A stretch of 64,000 bases of DNA from Pontiella sulfatireligans (lineage in GTDB: Bacteria; Verrucomicrobiota; Kiritimatiellia; Kiritimatiellales; Pontiellaceae), in assembly GCF_900890705.1 (NCBI RefSeq), contig NZ_CAAHFH010000002.1:1426001-1490000 (forward strand), in the 5' to 3' direction. The position numbers and the translations under genes were made by a program. Below the pieces are notes generated by a model that was given only the letters and a program-made list of their open reading frames with translations, did no database searches and had not been told where the DNA came from. This document shows positions 16,051-24,778 of the stretch, piece after piece; the stretch's first letter is position 1, and each line of letters starts with the position of its first letter.

Positions 16051-17832
16051 ATGAAAAACTATTTACATGCCTTTCTAGCCGTATGGATTCTATCCATCTC
16101 CAGTTCACCGGCCGCTGAGTTTGAGCAGTCGTTCAGTGACTGGGTCGCGCATGCTGACGCCATCTGTCGCGTGGCCGTCCAAAAAAACACCGCCTTTGAA
16201 AAGCCGCCCCATTCCGCCATCTATACCGAAACCGGAAGCACCGTACTTGAAACCTTTAAGGGAATCTTCGCCGATACGGTCCAGCTCGAACATCGCGGAG
16301 GCGAGCTTAACGGCCGAGGCGAAGTCTACTGCTCCCGCCCCGTCTTCGAGACCGGCCATGAATATCTGCTCTTCATTCACATCCGCGCCGACGGGACGCT
16401 CGAAGCGCTGAAATCCGTCAGCAATTCCAATCCGGAATACGCCGCCCTCCTCGACCAGCTCCGGCTGCTTGACGAACCCGGAGCCGATGTCTCCAATCAG
16501 ACGAGCCAGCCCAGTGGAGGAATGACGACCTATTCCGTCGGCATCCTTCCCGGCTCCACGGGTGTTTATGCCAGCCGCTTCCTCCAGTGCGACCGTGGCG
16601 AACCGATCGAATATCTCGTCGATATGGACCTCCTCCCCTCCGGGATCACGACAAACCAGGCTATGACGGCGCTGGAAAACGCTCTCGCCGCTTGGGAAGC
16701 GCAAACCTCGCTCATCTTTAAGTTTGCCGGCTTCGAATCATTCGGCATGACTGCCGCCGATGTGGTGGCCAGCGACGGACGCATCCGCATTCAATTCCAT
16801 GACAGCTATGGAGAAATCACCAGCGCCACAACCCTCGGACGAGGCGGCCGCGGTTATACTTACTCAGGCGCATGGCCCAATGGAGGACTGGGCGCAAAGG
16901 TCGGCACGAACGAATTCGACCTTACCACCCGAGGCTACCTTACGCTCGAACATACCGCCGCCAGCCTGTCAAACCCTGTATCGCTGGAAGAAGTCCTCTG
17001 CCACGAACTCGGACACGTGCTCAGTCTTGGCCACAGCAGCGAAACGTTTGGAGAAAGTGATTCCGTGTTGAAGGAAGCTCAGATGTACTATCTGATCCAT
17101 GGCGACGGTCGCGGCGCAGCGCTAAACAGCTGGGACACCGGAAACATCGACACCATCTACCCCACCAACACGCCCCCCTACGGCTACGACCGCATCATTG
17201 AGGCCGTTACAAAATACGCCCCGCAACACCCGTTTGCCTCTGGCGCCAATCAGGTAAATGTTCATGCCTATGATTTACAGGGGGAAGCTACGGCGGGTTT
17301 ACTTTCAGAAAACCAGTATGTTGGAAACGGAGGGTTTGTACAAAACAACGGCTCTGTAATCTTTTTTACGCCGGGTGGAGCCTATTCTGATGCACAAGCT
17401 TCTCCCGGATCGTACTACGGCCGATGCTTCGTTAGGATGGATGATGGCGTGAATATGTCTTCGCCGGTGGAGGTGCGGGTCGTTTCCTTCAACAAAGATT
17501 CCAACGGCGACCTGCTACCAGATAGCTGGGCTTCAACCTACAGCGTGAGCGGGGCGGCATACGATTCCGATGGAGACGGCCTGACCAACTACGAAGAGTG
17601 GCTGTTGGAGCTTGATCCAACCAACGCGCAATCGCGACTGGAGGTTGCGCTGTCCGGCCCCTCGCTGTCTTGGACAGCCAAGCCGGAGGAACTCTATCAA
17701 ATTCAGAGTACAACCAACCTGCTGAACGGCTTCAGCGATGAAGGAAATCCCGCGCTCGCAGACTCAATCAGCGAAAAAAGAACCGTTGAGCTGGGTACGC
17801 AAAAATTCTACCGCATTCAGCGGCTGAACTAG
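16051..17832 (+). CDS. Secreted matrixin-like zinc metalloprotease
   Basis: A 593-residue exported protein: signal peptide MKNYLHAFLAVWILSISSSPA, an unknown N-terminal domain (about 25-160) and a matrixin/reprolysin-like catalytic domain with HELGHVLSLGH (zinc ligands His318, His322, His328). The C-terminus has a DSDGDGLTNYEEWLLELDPT calcium repeat and a tail ending FYRIQRLN, the same module as in the subtilase at 11.3-13.5 kb. It probably hydrolyses extracellular protein. The ATG at 16051 has GAAGGA ten bases upstream. The stop overlaps the convergent sfsA stop by 4 bp. Confidence 0.85.
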   Translation: MKNYLHAFLAVWILSISSSPAAEFEQSFSDWVAHADAICRVAVQKNTAFEKPPHSAIYTETGSTVLETFKGIFADTVQLEHRGGELNGRGEVYCSRPVFETGHEYLLFIHIRADGTLEALKSVSNSNPEYAALLDQLRLLDEPGADVSNQTSQPSGGMTTYSVGILPGSTGVYASRFLQCDRGEPIEYLVDMDLLPSGITTNQAMTALENALAAWEAQTSLIFKFAGFESFGMTAADVVASDGRIRIQFHDSYGEITSATTLGRGGRGYTYSGAWPNGGLGAKVGTNEFDLTTRGYLTLEHTAASLSNPVSLEEVLCHELGHVLSLGHSSETFGESDSVLKEAQMYYLIHGDGRGAALNSWDTGNIDTIYPTNTPPYGYDRIIEAVTKYAPQHPFASGANQVNVHAYDLQGEATAGLLSENQYVGNGGFVQNNGSVIFFTPGGAYSDAQASPGSYYGRCFVRMDDGVNMSSPVEVRVVSFNKDSNGDLLPDSWASTYSVSGAAYDSDGDGLTNYEEWLLELDPTNAQSRLEVALSGPSLSWTAKPEELYQIQSTTNLLNGFSDEGNPALADSISEKRTVELGTQKFYRIQRLN

Positions 17833-18512
17833 ACGACCGGCTCAGACAGATAAATTTCCTTGGGCGTCACCTCGGCCAGCCAAGCGTGGACTTCGACCCC
17901 GGAGGCGGTGGCGGCTTCCAGCGCATCGGCATATTGCGGATCGATCTCGTGGGCGGAGCGGAAGCCGCTTCCGTCGGAACGCGGGATGACGTAGAGCATC
18001 GCCGCTCGGTGGCCGGCCTTGACGACCTTGATTAGTTCGTTCAGGTGCTTTGTACCTCGCTCGGTGACGGCGTCGGGAAAGGCGTAACAGCCGTCGTATG
18101 CGAGCAGAGTGACGTTCTTCACTTCAACATAGCAAAGGTCATCCCCGTTTTTCAAAAGCAGGTCGAAGCGGCTGTTGCCGAAGGTTTGCTCGCGGAGCAC
18201 TTCAGCATAGCCTGACAGCCCGGGAATCAGATTGTTCGAAACGGCTTCAAACGCGATTTGGTTGGCGCGCCCAGTGTTAACGCAGATCCAGCAGTCGCCA
18301 TTGTGCACCAGCTCCCACGTGAAGCGGTATTTCCGCTTCGGATTCGCGCTGTCAGAGAGCGCGACGCGCCAACCGGGCTCGGCGCACGTCGTCATGCGTC
18401 CTGTGTTGGGGCAATGGGCGGTAATGACGTTGCCGTCCTCCAGCTCCACATCGGCGAGGAAGCGCTTATAGCGCTTGATCAACGTTCCAAAAATGACGGG
18501 AGGGAGAGTCAT
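17829..18512 (-). CDS. sfsA: SfsA family DNA-binding/nuclease-like protein
   Basis: A 227-residue protein that matches SfsA through its length: KRYKRFLADVELEDG, TAHCPNTGRMTTC, FDLLL..YVEVKNVTL and FPDAVTERGTKHLNEL. SfsA has an OB-like N-terminus and a nuclease-like C-terminal core (the E-x-K in VEVKN); it was named for effects on sugar fermentation, and its biochemical role is unsettled. No clear ribosome-binding site is seen at the ATG 18512. A 12-bp inverted repeat lies between it and hslO. Confidence 0.93.
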   Translation of the reverse strand: MTLPPVIFGTLIKRYKRFLADVELEDGNVITAHCPNTGRMTTCAEPGWRVALSDSANPKRKYRFTWELVHNGDCWICVNTGRANQIAFEAVSNNLIPGLSGYAEVLREQTFGNSRFDLLLKNGDDLCYVEVKNVTLLAYDGCYAFPDAVTERGTKHLNELIKVVKAGHRAAMLYVIPRSDGSGFRSAHEIDPQYADALEAATASGVEVHAWLAEVTPKEIYLSEPVV

Positions 18513-18517
18513 GATAT

Positions 18518-18583
18518 GAACCGCAGAATATCCAACATGGGATTCCGAATGACGAAGGCAATACCACTTCTACATTCTGCGGT
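18518..18583. repeat. Inverted repeat / dispersed repeat between sfsA and hslO
   Basis: GAACCGCAGAAT and ATTCTGCGGTTC form 12-bp arms around about 42 bases that contain GAATGACGAAGG, a word also present upstream of pheS (about 559-570). It looks like a mobile or dispersed intergenic repeat that fills the gap between two co-directional genes. Confidence 0.5.
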
Positions 18584-18593
18584 TCCTTGCTCG

Positions 18594-19490
18594 CTATTCG
18601 GCATTCTTTTGGTTCCACGCGACGATGCACTCTTCGATCGACAACTCGTAGCGCTCGTTGCAGAACTGGCAGCTGATGCCGACGGGTTCGTTGCGCTTGA
18701 CCATCGTCATGCGGTCGGGGATGGGCAGGCTCCGCACCACCGCCGCCATTTTGGCCTTGCTGCAGGTGCACTGGAACTTCGGAGAGGGGCAGACTTCCTT
18801 CTGGATGCCCTCAAACCCCGCCTCTTCGCCGATCAGGGCCGTGGCGATCTGCTCGAAATAGGCTTCGGAAGCACTGCCATGGCCCATCAGTTCGCGGAAC
18901 CCGGGATCGTCGAGCCGTTGGCGGAGGCGGTCGAAGCGCTCCAGATCGGTGCTGGGCAGCGCCTGGATCATCCAGCCTTGGCAGAGCTGCACCGGGGATT
19001 CCGGATCCGGCTGAAAGCCGATCATCGCAACCATGCCCGTTTCCACTTGGTCGGAGATGCAATAGTGGTAGGCCAAGTCGTTCACGGGGTCGTGCAGCGA
19101 AACCGGCGTGGTGCCGGAATTGGCAATTTGGCCGTCTTTGGAAACGACCACCTGCAGGTCGCCCATTTCGCCGTACAGCTCGTCGTGCACGTCGCCGAAT
19201 TCGCTCAGCTGGCTCGGGGAAATGAGGGATCGTACAGTGCCGTCCTGGCCGGCGTCCACCACGATGGTTTTAAGCGCGCCGTGATATTTCCAGCAGGCGT
19301 TGAGCCGATGGCCTTCCGGCAGAATGGCCGCCGCCAGCAGCGCGCCGGTGGTTGCACGCCCAAGAATATGCGCCGCCGCGGGGTCGCAGTCGTGGCGGAC
19401 GACGGCTTCATTTACCGCCTGGGTCGTCACGGCATAAGCGAAGGCGATGTCGAGCCCCTTGAAGTGGCCTTTGTATAAGATGTCAGTCAT
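18594..19490 (-). CDS. hslO: Redox-regulated chaperone Hsp33
   Basis: A 298-residue cytoplasmic holdase activated by oxidation. The C-terminal zinc centre is present as C-x-C in FQCTCSKAKM and C-x2-C in GISCQFCNERYEL, the four Cys that form disulfides under oxidative stress. The N-terminal domain has the family's GRATTGALLAAAILPEGHR and SLISPSQLSEFGDVH. Length is normal. The start at 19490 lacks a strong ribosome-binding site. Confidence 0.95.
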   Translation of the reverse strand: MTDILYKGHFKGLDIAFAYAVTTQAVNEAVVRHDCDPAAAHILGRATTGALLAAAILPEGHRLNACWKYHGALKTIVVDAGQDGTVRSLISPSQLSEFGDVHDELYGEMGDLQVVVSKDGQIANSGTTPVSLHDPVNDLAYHYCISDQVETGMVAMIGFQPDPESPVQLCQGWMIQALPSTDLERFDRLRQRLDDPGFRELMGHGSASEAYFEQIATALIGEEAGFEGIQKEVCPSPKFQCTCSKAKMAAVVRSLPIPDRMTMVKRNEPVGISCQFCNERYELSIEECIVAWNQKNAE

Positions 19491-19534
19491 CGGAATTCAG
19501 TTTTAGGTGGTTAAGTTTTAAGTTTATAGGGTTT

Positions 19535-19572
19535 GTAGCCTTTAGGCGGCTTCAGGCTGAAGCCGGGACTAC
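19535..19572. repeat. Palindromic intergenic element (GTAG...CTAC)
   Basis: GTAG...GGCTTCAG, then CTGAAGCC...CTAC make an interrupted palindrome between the pseudouridine synthase and hslO. GC-rich stem, no reading frame, REP-like in form. Probably one member of a dispersed family; no second copy is seen in this window. Confidence 0.5.
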
Positions 19573-19590
19573 ATACCAATTGCGCATTCT

Positions 19591-20202
19591 TCAAAAAGGG
19601 GCCGGACATTCAAGCCGAATCGGCTCACCGGTTTCGGGATGACGAAATTCCAACGACTGCGCGTGGAGCATCAGCCGCTCGGCCGGCGTGCCGTAGATGG
19701 GGTCGCCAACGATGGGAAAGCCGATGCATTCCATATGAACCCGCAGCTGGTGCGACCGGCCCGTCTGCGGAAAAAGCGCAACGCGCGTCGTTGTCTCGGT
19801 CCTCTCCAACACCTTCCATTCAGTGAGCGCCTTTTTGCCGCGTACGCAGTCGACCACATGCCTCGGTGGCAGGCTGTGCGCCATATCCTTGCGCATCGGG
19901 AAGTCGACCATGCCGACCTTTTTTTCAATGACGCCCTCGACCACGGCAATATAGGTTTTGGAAATTTCGCGCTTTTCAAACTGCATCGAAAGATTGCGCT
20001 GCGCTTCGGGCGTGCGGGCAAAGAGCACGAGTCCCGAGGTATCCATATCGAGCCGGTGCACCATCAGCGCATCGGGAAACTGTTCAAGCATGCGATGGTA
20101 GAGGCAGTCCTGCTTGTCCGGCCCGCGCCCCGGCACCGAAAGCAACCCCGTCGGCTTGTTCACCACCACCAATGCATCGTCGCTGTAAATGATTTCCAAC
20201 AT
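19591..20202 (-). CDS. RluA-family pseudouridine synthase
   Basis: A 203-residue enzyme that isomerises uridine in RNA. HRLDMDTSGLVLFA holds the catalytic Asp52, and VVVNKPTGLLSVPGRG and FPQTGRSHQLRVHM are the other RluA motifs. There is no S4 domain and the length is at the small end, as in RluA, TruC and YlyB-type enzymes, so the target (23S rRNA or tRNA position 32 or 65) cannot be named. The frame is open to 20253 but family homologues start at MLEIIYSDDALVVVNKP. Confidence 0.92.
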   Translation of the reverse strand: MLEIIYSDDALVVVNKPTGLLSVPGRGPDKQDCLYHRMLEQFPDALMVHRLDMDTSGLVLFARTPEAQRNLSMQFEKREISKTYIAVVEGVIEKKVGMVDFPMRKDMAHSLPPRHVVDCVRGKKALTEWKVLERTETTTRVALFPQTGRSHQLRVHMECIGFPIVGDPIYGTPAERLMLHAQSLEFRHPETGEPIRLECPAPF

Positions 20203-20364
20203 CCAGAAAAGATGCCCGATTCCAGCGCCCAAGCCGATTCCAAACCTTGGCAAATCCTGCCATTGCTCTATTTAATGTTATTCATTGTAAACCGGCTTTC
20301 TCCACAAAAATTTGAACTGTTTAATATTAAACTTTTACAATCCAATCTATTTTAACAATACCCG

Positions 20365-20393
20365 TTGACGGTGTACGTATTTTGGAGTAAAAG
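20365..20393 (+). promoter_or_regulatory. Possible sigma-70-like promoter of the PEP-CTERM gene
   Basis: TTGACG at 20365-20370 and TAAAAG at 20388-20393 with 17 bp between, 68 bp before the start codon. The -10 box is a weak match. Confidence 0.35.
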
Positions 20394-20460
20394 CACGAAT
20401 GTGTTGTAAGCGATTGTGACTAATTTTAATCAAATACGACCAAACACAAGGGAGAAACAA

Positions 20461-21435
20461 ATGAAAGCACAGAAAGCATTCGGTATCGCGAGCGCAATGG
20501 TGCTGCTCGTCGCTTCCACCTACGGACAGGCATTCTCGCCGTATTATTCCGTGGTCAACGGAGGCCCTTCCGGCTATGCAGGCGATGACGTCTTGGGGGC
20601 CCCGTCCCCCCCCGTCAACCCCGTCCCTGCAAGCATATTCTTGCAGGGCTCTGTTCTTGGGTACGAAGTCGATGCCATTTCAGGCAACCAGCACTATGGA
20701 GAGGAGTGGGTGTTTTCGGTCGATATCACCTCGGTCGGGCTTCCCGGCACTGCCGTGAATCTTGAAGCTGCGGGGGGCGATCAACCGGCAGACATCTATG
20801 TTGGCGGCTTCGGACTGAACAATCTGACATGGGATGGCAACGGCCTCCCCAATCCATTGACAGGCGGGACGCTTGGCCTGCTCGAACCGGGTTCCGTGCC
20901 GGGCGGCGACGATATCGATGGCTTGGAAGTGCATGGATTCGCAGACAACGCGGTGACGCAGCCCCTGGGCCAAGGTGCGATCTACTACTCGCTGAGTCAG
21001 GCTTCAGCCGGCGGCATCGGCTTCGATGGCGCAACGCTGTTCATGAGTTCTGCAGTCAACAACTATGACGTTGCTCCGTTCATGCCTTATGCCACAGCAG
21101 GCATGTTGGGCTTGCTGGCTGGTGGCCAGGACGACATCGATGCGGCAGTGGTCTACGACAACGATTTGGATGGCATGTGGTCTGCCGGCGACGTTGTCGA
21201 CTTCTCGCTCACACCAGGTTCCGCAACGCTGGCAGGCATGGGAGCAAGTGCCGCGGATGTGCTGCGCACCGGGTTCGGCAGCGGGCCGGTCGTGTTTGTT
21301 TCGGCCGGCGCACTGGGACTTCTAACAACCGACAACCTCGACGCGCTCGACATGATTCCGGAGCCGAGCACCATAGCCTTAATCGGCATCAGCGCCCTCG
21401 GGCTCTTGATCCGCAAACGGTTGATGCCCTACTAA
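20461..21435 (+). CDS. Exported PEP-CTERM sorting-domain protein
   Basis: A 324-residue exported protein with signal peptide (QKAFGIASAMVLLVASTYGQA) and a C-terminal PEP-CTERM-like tripartite signal: MIPEPSTIALIG, a hydrophobic helix and the basic RKR. Such tails are recognised by an exosortase (not encoded here), which removes the helix and releases or anchors the protein outside the cell, often linked to exopolysaccharide. The body is low in Lys and Cys and rich in Gly, Ala and Asp (DDIDGLEVHGF, DDIDAAVVYDNDLDG) with no recognised enzyme motif. GGGAG before the ATG and a strong terminator downstream indicate a single-gene unit. Confidence 0.85.
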   Translation: MKAQKAFGIASAMVLLVASTYGQAFSPYYSVVNGGPSGYAGDDVLGAPSPPVNPVPASIFLQGSVLGYEVDAISGNQHYGEEWVFSVDITSVGLPGTAVNLEAAGGDQPADIYVGGFGLNNLTWDGNGLPNPLTGGTLGLLEPGSVPGGDDIDGLEVHGFADNAVTQPLGQGAIYYSLSQASAGGIGFDGATLFMSSAVNNYDVAPFMPYATAGMLGLLAGGQDDIDAAVVYDNDLDGMWSAGDVVDFSLTPGSATLAGMGASAADVLRTGFGSGPVVFVSAGALGLLTTDNLDALDMIPEPSTIALIGISALGLLIRKRLMPY

Positions 21436-21459
21436 GGCTTAGCCAAAAAAAAACCACGC

Positions 21460-21487
21460 AAGCCGGGATCTATATCCCGGCTTTTTT
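21460..21487 (+). terminator. Rho-independent terminator of the PEP-CTERM gene
   Basis: AAGCCGGGAT and ATCCCGGCTT form a perfect 10-bp stem with a short loop, followed by TTTTTT. It lies 24 bp after the stop codon. Confidence 0.9.
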
Positions 21488-21625
21488 CGTGTTGCGGCAA
21501 ATGGCATCCAACGTTTGAAAATCCCCGCTTATAAAAACGCGAGATGGTTTGTAATGGCTTGGCTTGCTGGAATCCTGTTTATATCTTGCTTGTTTTTATA
21601 ACGTCGTTAATCAAGGAGCCCCCGC

Positions 21626-23638
21626 ATGAAAAAGAAACTGACCGCCCTCGTCGCCGCAGCCTGCCTTTTGTCGGGCTGGCTGCCAACCGCCTCCCTCGCC
21701 GCCCACCCGCCGATGCATCCGGTGCTGGAGCAGCTCGACCTCGACGGCGACCTGCTGGTGTACATGAACACGTCCACGATCGAGCAGCGGGTGCTCGACT
21801 ATATCGAGCACATGTCCCAGATGATGATAACTTCTTTTTCCGGCGATGCACAGGCGCAAGCCCTGCAGCTCGAAGCCGTTGCCGCAACCATTGAAAAAGT
21901 AAAGGCCGGCATTGAGTGGAGCGGGTTGTTGTCGCTGGAATCGTATGCCATGAGCATGGCCTCGGTGGACGGCACGCTCAACCGCGTGGTTTCGGTTGCC
22001 CAGCACGCCGAGGCCGATGCCGGCAAGCCGCTCTGGCGGCTTCTGGCCTCCAACCCCAAGGCGCTGAAAGGCATCCATTATGTTCCGGCCGATGCGGTCT
22101 ACACCGCCAACTCGACGGCCAGCCTCGATGAAGCGTGGAAGATTGTTAACGAGTTCATCGCCCAATTTCTTGGCGAACCGCAAGCAACCGCCTTCATCCA
22201 GAAAACAGCAATGTTCGAGATGGTGCTTGGAACCAACATCACGGCCATTACAGGCTCGCTCGAAAACGACGTGCTGCTTTCTCTCCAGCTTTCCGAAGAC
22301 AAAACCATCACCATTCCCCAAGGCCAGACAACCCTGACGATCCCCGAACCCAACCTGCTCATCGGCTTGGAAACAAAGAACGGCCTGCTCGGCAAAATCC
22401 TGCCGGAAAAACTCAAGCTGATGCAAATGCCCATCACCGAATCGACACACGCCGGCGTCACGCTGCATACGCTCAACATGCCCGTGCCTTTGCCGGTTCC
22501 CGTTCAGCTGACGCTCGCGACCACCGACCACTACCTGCTGCTCGGCTCCTCCCGCGAGGCCGTGGTTAAAGCGCTGGATTGCCAGGCCAGCCATAACGGG
22601 CTGACGGCCACCCCGCTCTACCAAAAACTCCTCGCCGGCGCCCCTGCGGAAACAAGCGCCATTGAATTCATGTCGCCCCGCTTTATGCAGACCTACATCG
22701 CCATCATGAAACAGGCGATGGGTCTGAAACAAGGCCGCGATGAAGCCGCTATGATCGATATGATGCTCGGCGGCTATGAAAACATGTATGCCGGTGGCTA
22801 CAGCCTCAAAACGCCGACCAGCCTCTTCTCCAAAAGCTATGCCGACTATGGCGGCGCCAAGCCGGTTGAAATGGCCGCGTCATCCTACATCGGCCTGCTC
22901 GCCGCAATCGGCATTCCCAGCTTCCAAAAGGCACGCAGCAGCTCACAGGACAAGGTTTGCCAAAACAACCGCCGCATCATCGAAGCCGCCAAAGAACAAT
23001 GGGCGATGAAAAATAACAAGCCCGAGGGTTCGCTAGTGGCCGAGGCCGACATCACCGAATACATAAAAGGCGGCCTGCCGATGCTCGTCTGCCCGAAAGG
23101 CGGAACCTATGCCATTAATCCGGTCGGCACCGATTGCGAGTGCTCCGCTCATAACGCCGCAAACAATCTTAAAGAAAACATCAAACGCCCCGCTGTCGAG
23201 GAGCGCGTTCCGGTGGCCCGGATTTCCGGTCGGCAGATCTCCAAACATCCATTCGTGATAGACCGTTATGGCTTTGTGCTTCCTCACCACAGCAGCCAGA
23301 CATTGCTGCCGCTCATTAAGGGGTTGGATATGGACCTGTCGCCGGGGCTGCAGATTGAACAGGCGGATGTTGAAACCGCGCTTAAAATTATCGACATTTG
23401 CGATGGGTCGGACTATCTGCGCAACTACATCCAGATCGAAAGCCTGGATCTGATGTATCCTGACTTTATTGATATGAGACTGGCCGGCGATATCCGCGTA
23501 CGCATGCCGCGTTTTTCGCTAAAAACAAAACTCCAGAACTTGGCGACTGTTATTAAGATTGCCAACGGTCAGGGTCAGCAGGTGAAGGAAGTTGATTTGA
23601 GCCTCGATTCAAGCAAAGTTCCTGTGACCTACCACTGA
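21626..23638 (+). CDS. Exported fusion protein: unknown N-domain, prepilin-like middle, FtsQ-like end
   Basis: A 670-residue exported protein with signal peptide MKKKLTALVAAACLLSGWLPTASLA. Residues about 30-420 resemble DUF3352-type extracytoplasmic proteins (LDGDLLVYMNTSTIEQRVLD). Residues about 428-515 read like the mature part of a type II pseudopilin (LLAAIGIPSFQKARSSSQDK, then RRIIEAAKEQWAMKN, KGGLPMLVCPKGGTYAINPVG and CECSAH), but without the processing site. Residues about 530-670 resemble the FtsQ/DivIB beta domain (LPLIKGLDM, then VKEVDLSLDSSKVPVTYH). No family covers the whole. The domain calls are pattern-based and unverified. AAGGAG precedes the start; no partner genes are adjacent. 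Confidence 0.7.
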   Translation: MKKKLTALVAAACLLSGWLPTASLAAHPPMHPVLEQLDLDGDLLVYMNTSTIEQRVLDYIEHMSQMMITSFSGDAQAQALQLEAVAATIEKVKAGIEWSGLLSLESYAMSMASVDGTLNRVVSVAQHAEADAGKPLWRLLASNPKALKGIHYVPADAVYTANSTASLDEAWKIVNEFIAQFLGEPQATAFIQKTAMFEMVLGTNITAITGSLENDVLLSLQLSEDKTITIPQGQTTLTIPEPNLLIGLETKNGLLGKILPEKLKLMQMPITESTHAGVTLHTLNMPVPLPVPVQLTLATTDHYLLLGSSREAVVKALDCQASHNGLTATPLYQKLLAGAPAETSAIEFMSPRFMQTYIAIMKQAMGLKQGRDEAAMIDMMLGGYENMYAGGYSLKTPTSLFSKSYADYGGAKPVEMAASSYIGLLAAIGIPSFQKARSSSQDKVCQNNRRIIEAAKEQWAMKNNKPEGSLVAEADITEYIKGGLPMLVCPKGGTYAINPVGTDCECSAHNAANNLKENIKRPAVEERVPVARISGRQISKHPFVIDRYGFVLPHHSSQTLLPLIKGLDMDLSPGLQIEQADVETALKIIDICDGSDYLRNYIQIESLDLMYPDFIDMRLAGDIRVRMPRFSLKTKLQNLATVIKIANGQGQQVKEVDLSLDSSKVPVTYH

Positions 23639-23758
23639 GCCATGGACTCTCATTGCACTTGAATCGACTAGAATATCGCTTCTACGAGACCAAAGCTCAC
23701 GAAATGGAGGGACATTATTCTCAATGTCCGCGGACGCCGAGGACGGCGTCTCTCCAAT

Positions 23759-24006
23759 TTATTTTTCCAACAACTCGCTCACGGTGGCGAATTCATAACC
23801 CATCGATTTCAAACCATCAATGATCAGCGGAACGGCGGCGATGGTTGCAGCGCGGTCGCCCCCGCCATCATGCAAGACAATGATCGAGCCCGGGCGCACT
23901 TTTTTGACAACGCGATCCCGGACCGTTGCAGCGTCAACCGCTTTCCAGTCGCCGGAAACAGAAAAGCCAAGCCGAGCAATCCGGCAAGTGGCAGCATTGC
24001 TTTCAT
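23759..24006 (-). pseudogene. Internally deleted polysaccharide deacetylase copy
   Basis: Its 3' part (23767-23953) encodes the last 62 or so residues of a NodB-type deacetylase, nearly identical to the intact gene at 24951-25622. Its 5' part reads MKAMLPLAGLLGLAFLFPATG, a signal peptide, but in a different frame, so the middle of the gene has been lost and the reading frame broken at the junction near GGCGACTGG. The ATG at 24006 overlaps the HEPN gene stop as ATGA. Of nine base differences from the intact copy eight are synonymous, which indicates that this copy was once a functioning gene. Confidence 0.75.
23767..23953. repeat. 187-bp direct repeat, left copy
   Basis: Same orientation, same length and nine mismatches relative to 24965-25151. 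The two copies bracket the HEPN/MNT module and its upstream palindromes. Confidence 0.9.
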
Positions 24007-24399
24007 TGACGGATGGCGGATTCTGCCCAAACAAGCACTTCTTTTGCGATATGCAACGCCGTCTTGAGCTCGCTTTTGGAGACTGGTTCCACCTCGCCGG
24101 GATACCGGGCGGTTACAGCATAATCCGTGAGAATGGCGGAAGCCTCCAAGATTGGGTCCCGGAAAACTTCCGGAGGCAGCAGCTCTACCAGAATCTTAAT
24201 GTTGTGGGTGCGTGGGAAGGCGTTCCCTGAATGAATCAAAACGGCCTTAAGGGATTTTTCAACCGACTGCTGCGCATGATAGCAAAGGTCTTCCAATCGG
24301 ATATTTTTTAGTTGGGTGGATCGAAGCGAGCGCCAAATCGCTATTGGCGCGAGAAAACCAATCTTCCGGGGAACCGCATGCCGGCAGGTCAGACGGCAT
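24003..24399 (-). pseudogene. HEPN-domain toxin of a HEPN/MNT pair, frameshifted
   Basis: The start ATG at 24399 (inside the MNT stop region) gives MPSDLPACGSPEDWFSRANSD and continues LALASIHPTKK; this frame is the usual N-terminus of HEPN proteins (DWF..A.SDLALA). The rest of the domain (LEDLCYHAQQSVEKSLKAVL, then FPRTHNIKILVELLPPE) continues in the next frame. The switch falls in a run of six A (T on the plus strand, 24304-24309); dropping one A restores ..HPTKNIRLEDLCYHAQQ. HEPN toxins are RNases or are AMPylated by the partner MNT protein. Either the gene is dead, or transcriptional slippage at the A-run restores it, or the base is a sequence error. About 130 residues if repaired. Confidence 0.75.
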
Positions 24400-24703
24400 A
24401 GAGTAGCTTCCCTTCTTTGAGAACGGTTTGGTATATCAAACTGGAGTCGGCTCCATGACGTTCCAGATCGGACGGCGTGGCGACAACCAAATCAAACGCC
24501 GTCTTAATGTTTGAGATTTCGCAATAGAGCCGTTGGGCGGTATGCCGGCGATGTGTTCCATCCGGCATTACGACCAGCAAATCGATATCGCTGTCGGCAG
24601 TCATGGCGCCACGGACGGCAGACCCAAAAAGAAACACCTTGACCGGGTGCGCCAATTGCACGATCTGCCGGACTAAATCATCTGTGGTCTGCGTTGCGTC
24701 CAT
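24389..24703 (-). CDS. MNT-type nucleotidyltransferase antitoxin
   Basis: A 104-residue minimal nucleotidyltransferase. The active site GSAVRGAMTADSDIDLLVV has the G-S-x10-D-x-D pattern; the third acidic residue is probably in AFDLVV. MNT proteins neutralise the HEPN toxin, in known cases by adding AMP to it. The start at 24703 (MDATQTTDDLVRQIVQ) is chosen on family length. It is transcribed first, with the HEPN start codon inside its last codons, the usual order for this pair. Upstream are two GC-rich palindromes rather than an obvious operator. Confidence 0.85.
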   Translation of the reverse strand: MDATQTTDDLVRQIVQLAHPVKVFLFGSAVRGAMTADSDIDLLVVMPDGTHRRHTAQRLYCEISNIKTAFDLVVATPSDLERHGADSSLIYQTVLKEGKLLYAV

Positions 24704-24741
24704 GCATCGGATATAAGCAGAACCCTTGGGCAGCGGCAAGG

Positions 24742-24756
24742 TTCCAGAGATTGGAA
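24742..24756. repeat. TTCCA-N5-TGGAA palindrome upstream of the MNT gene
   Basis: TTCCA, GAGAT, TGGAA, 39 bp before the MNT start codon; one of the nine exact copies in the window. Confidence 0.6.
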
Positions 24757-24778
24757 AAGAATGGAGCAATAGAGTAGC

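Noticed and set aside
21611..22732. 373-codon antisense frame opposite the fusion protein
   Set aside because: No ribosome-binding site or recognisable motif; Arg/His/Gly-rich shadow of a gene with a good signal peptide.
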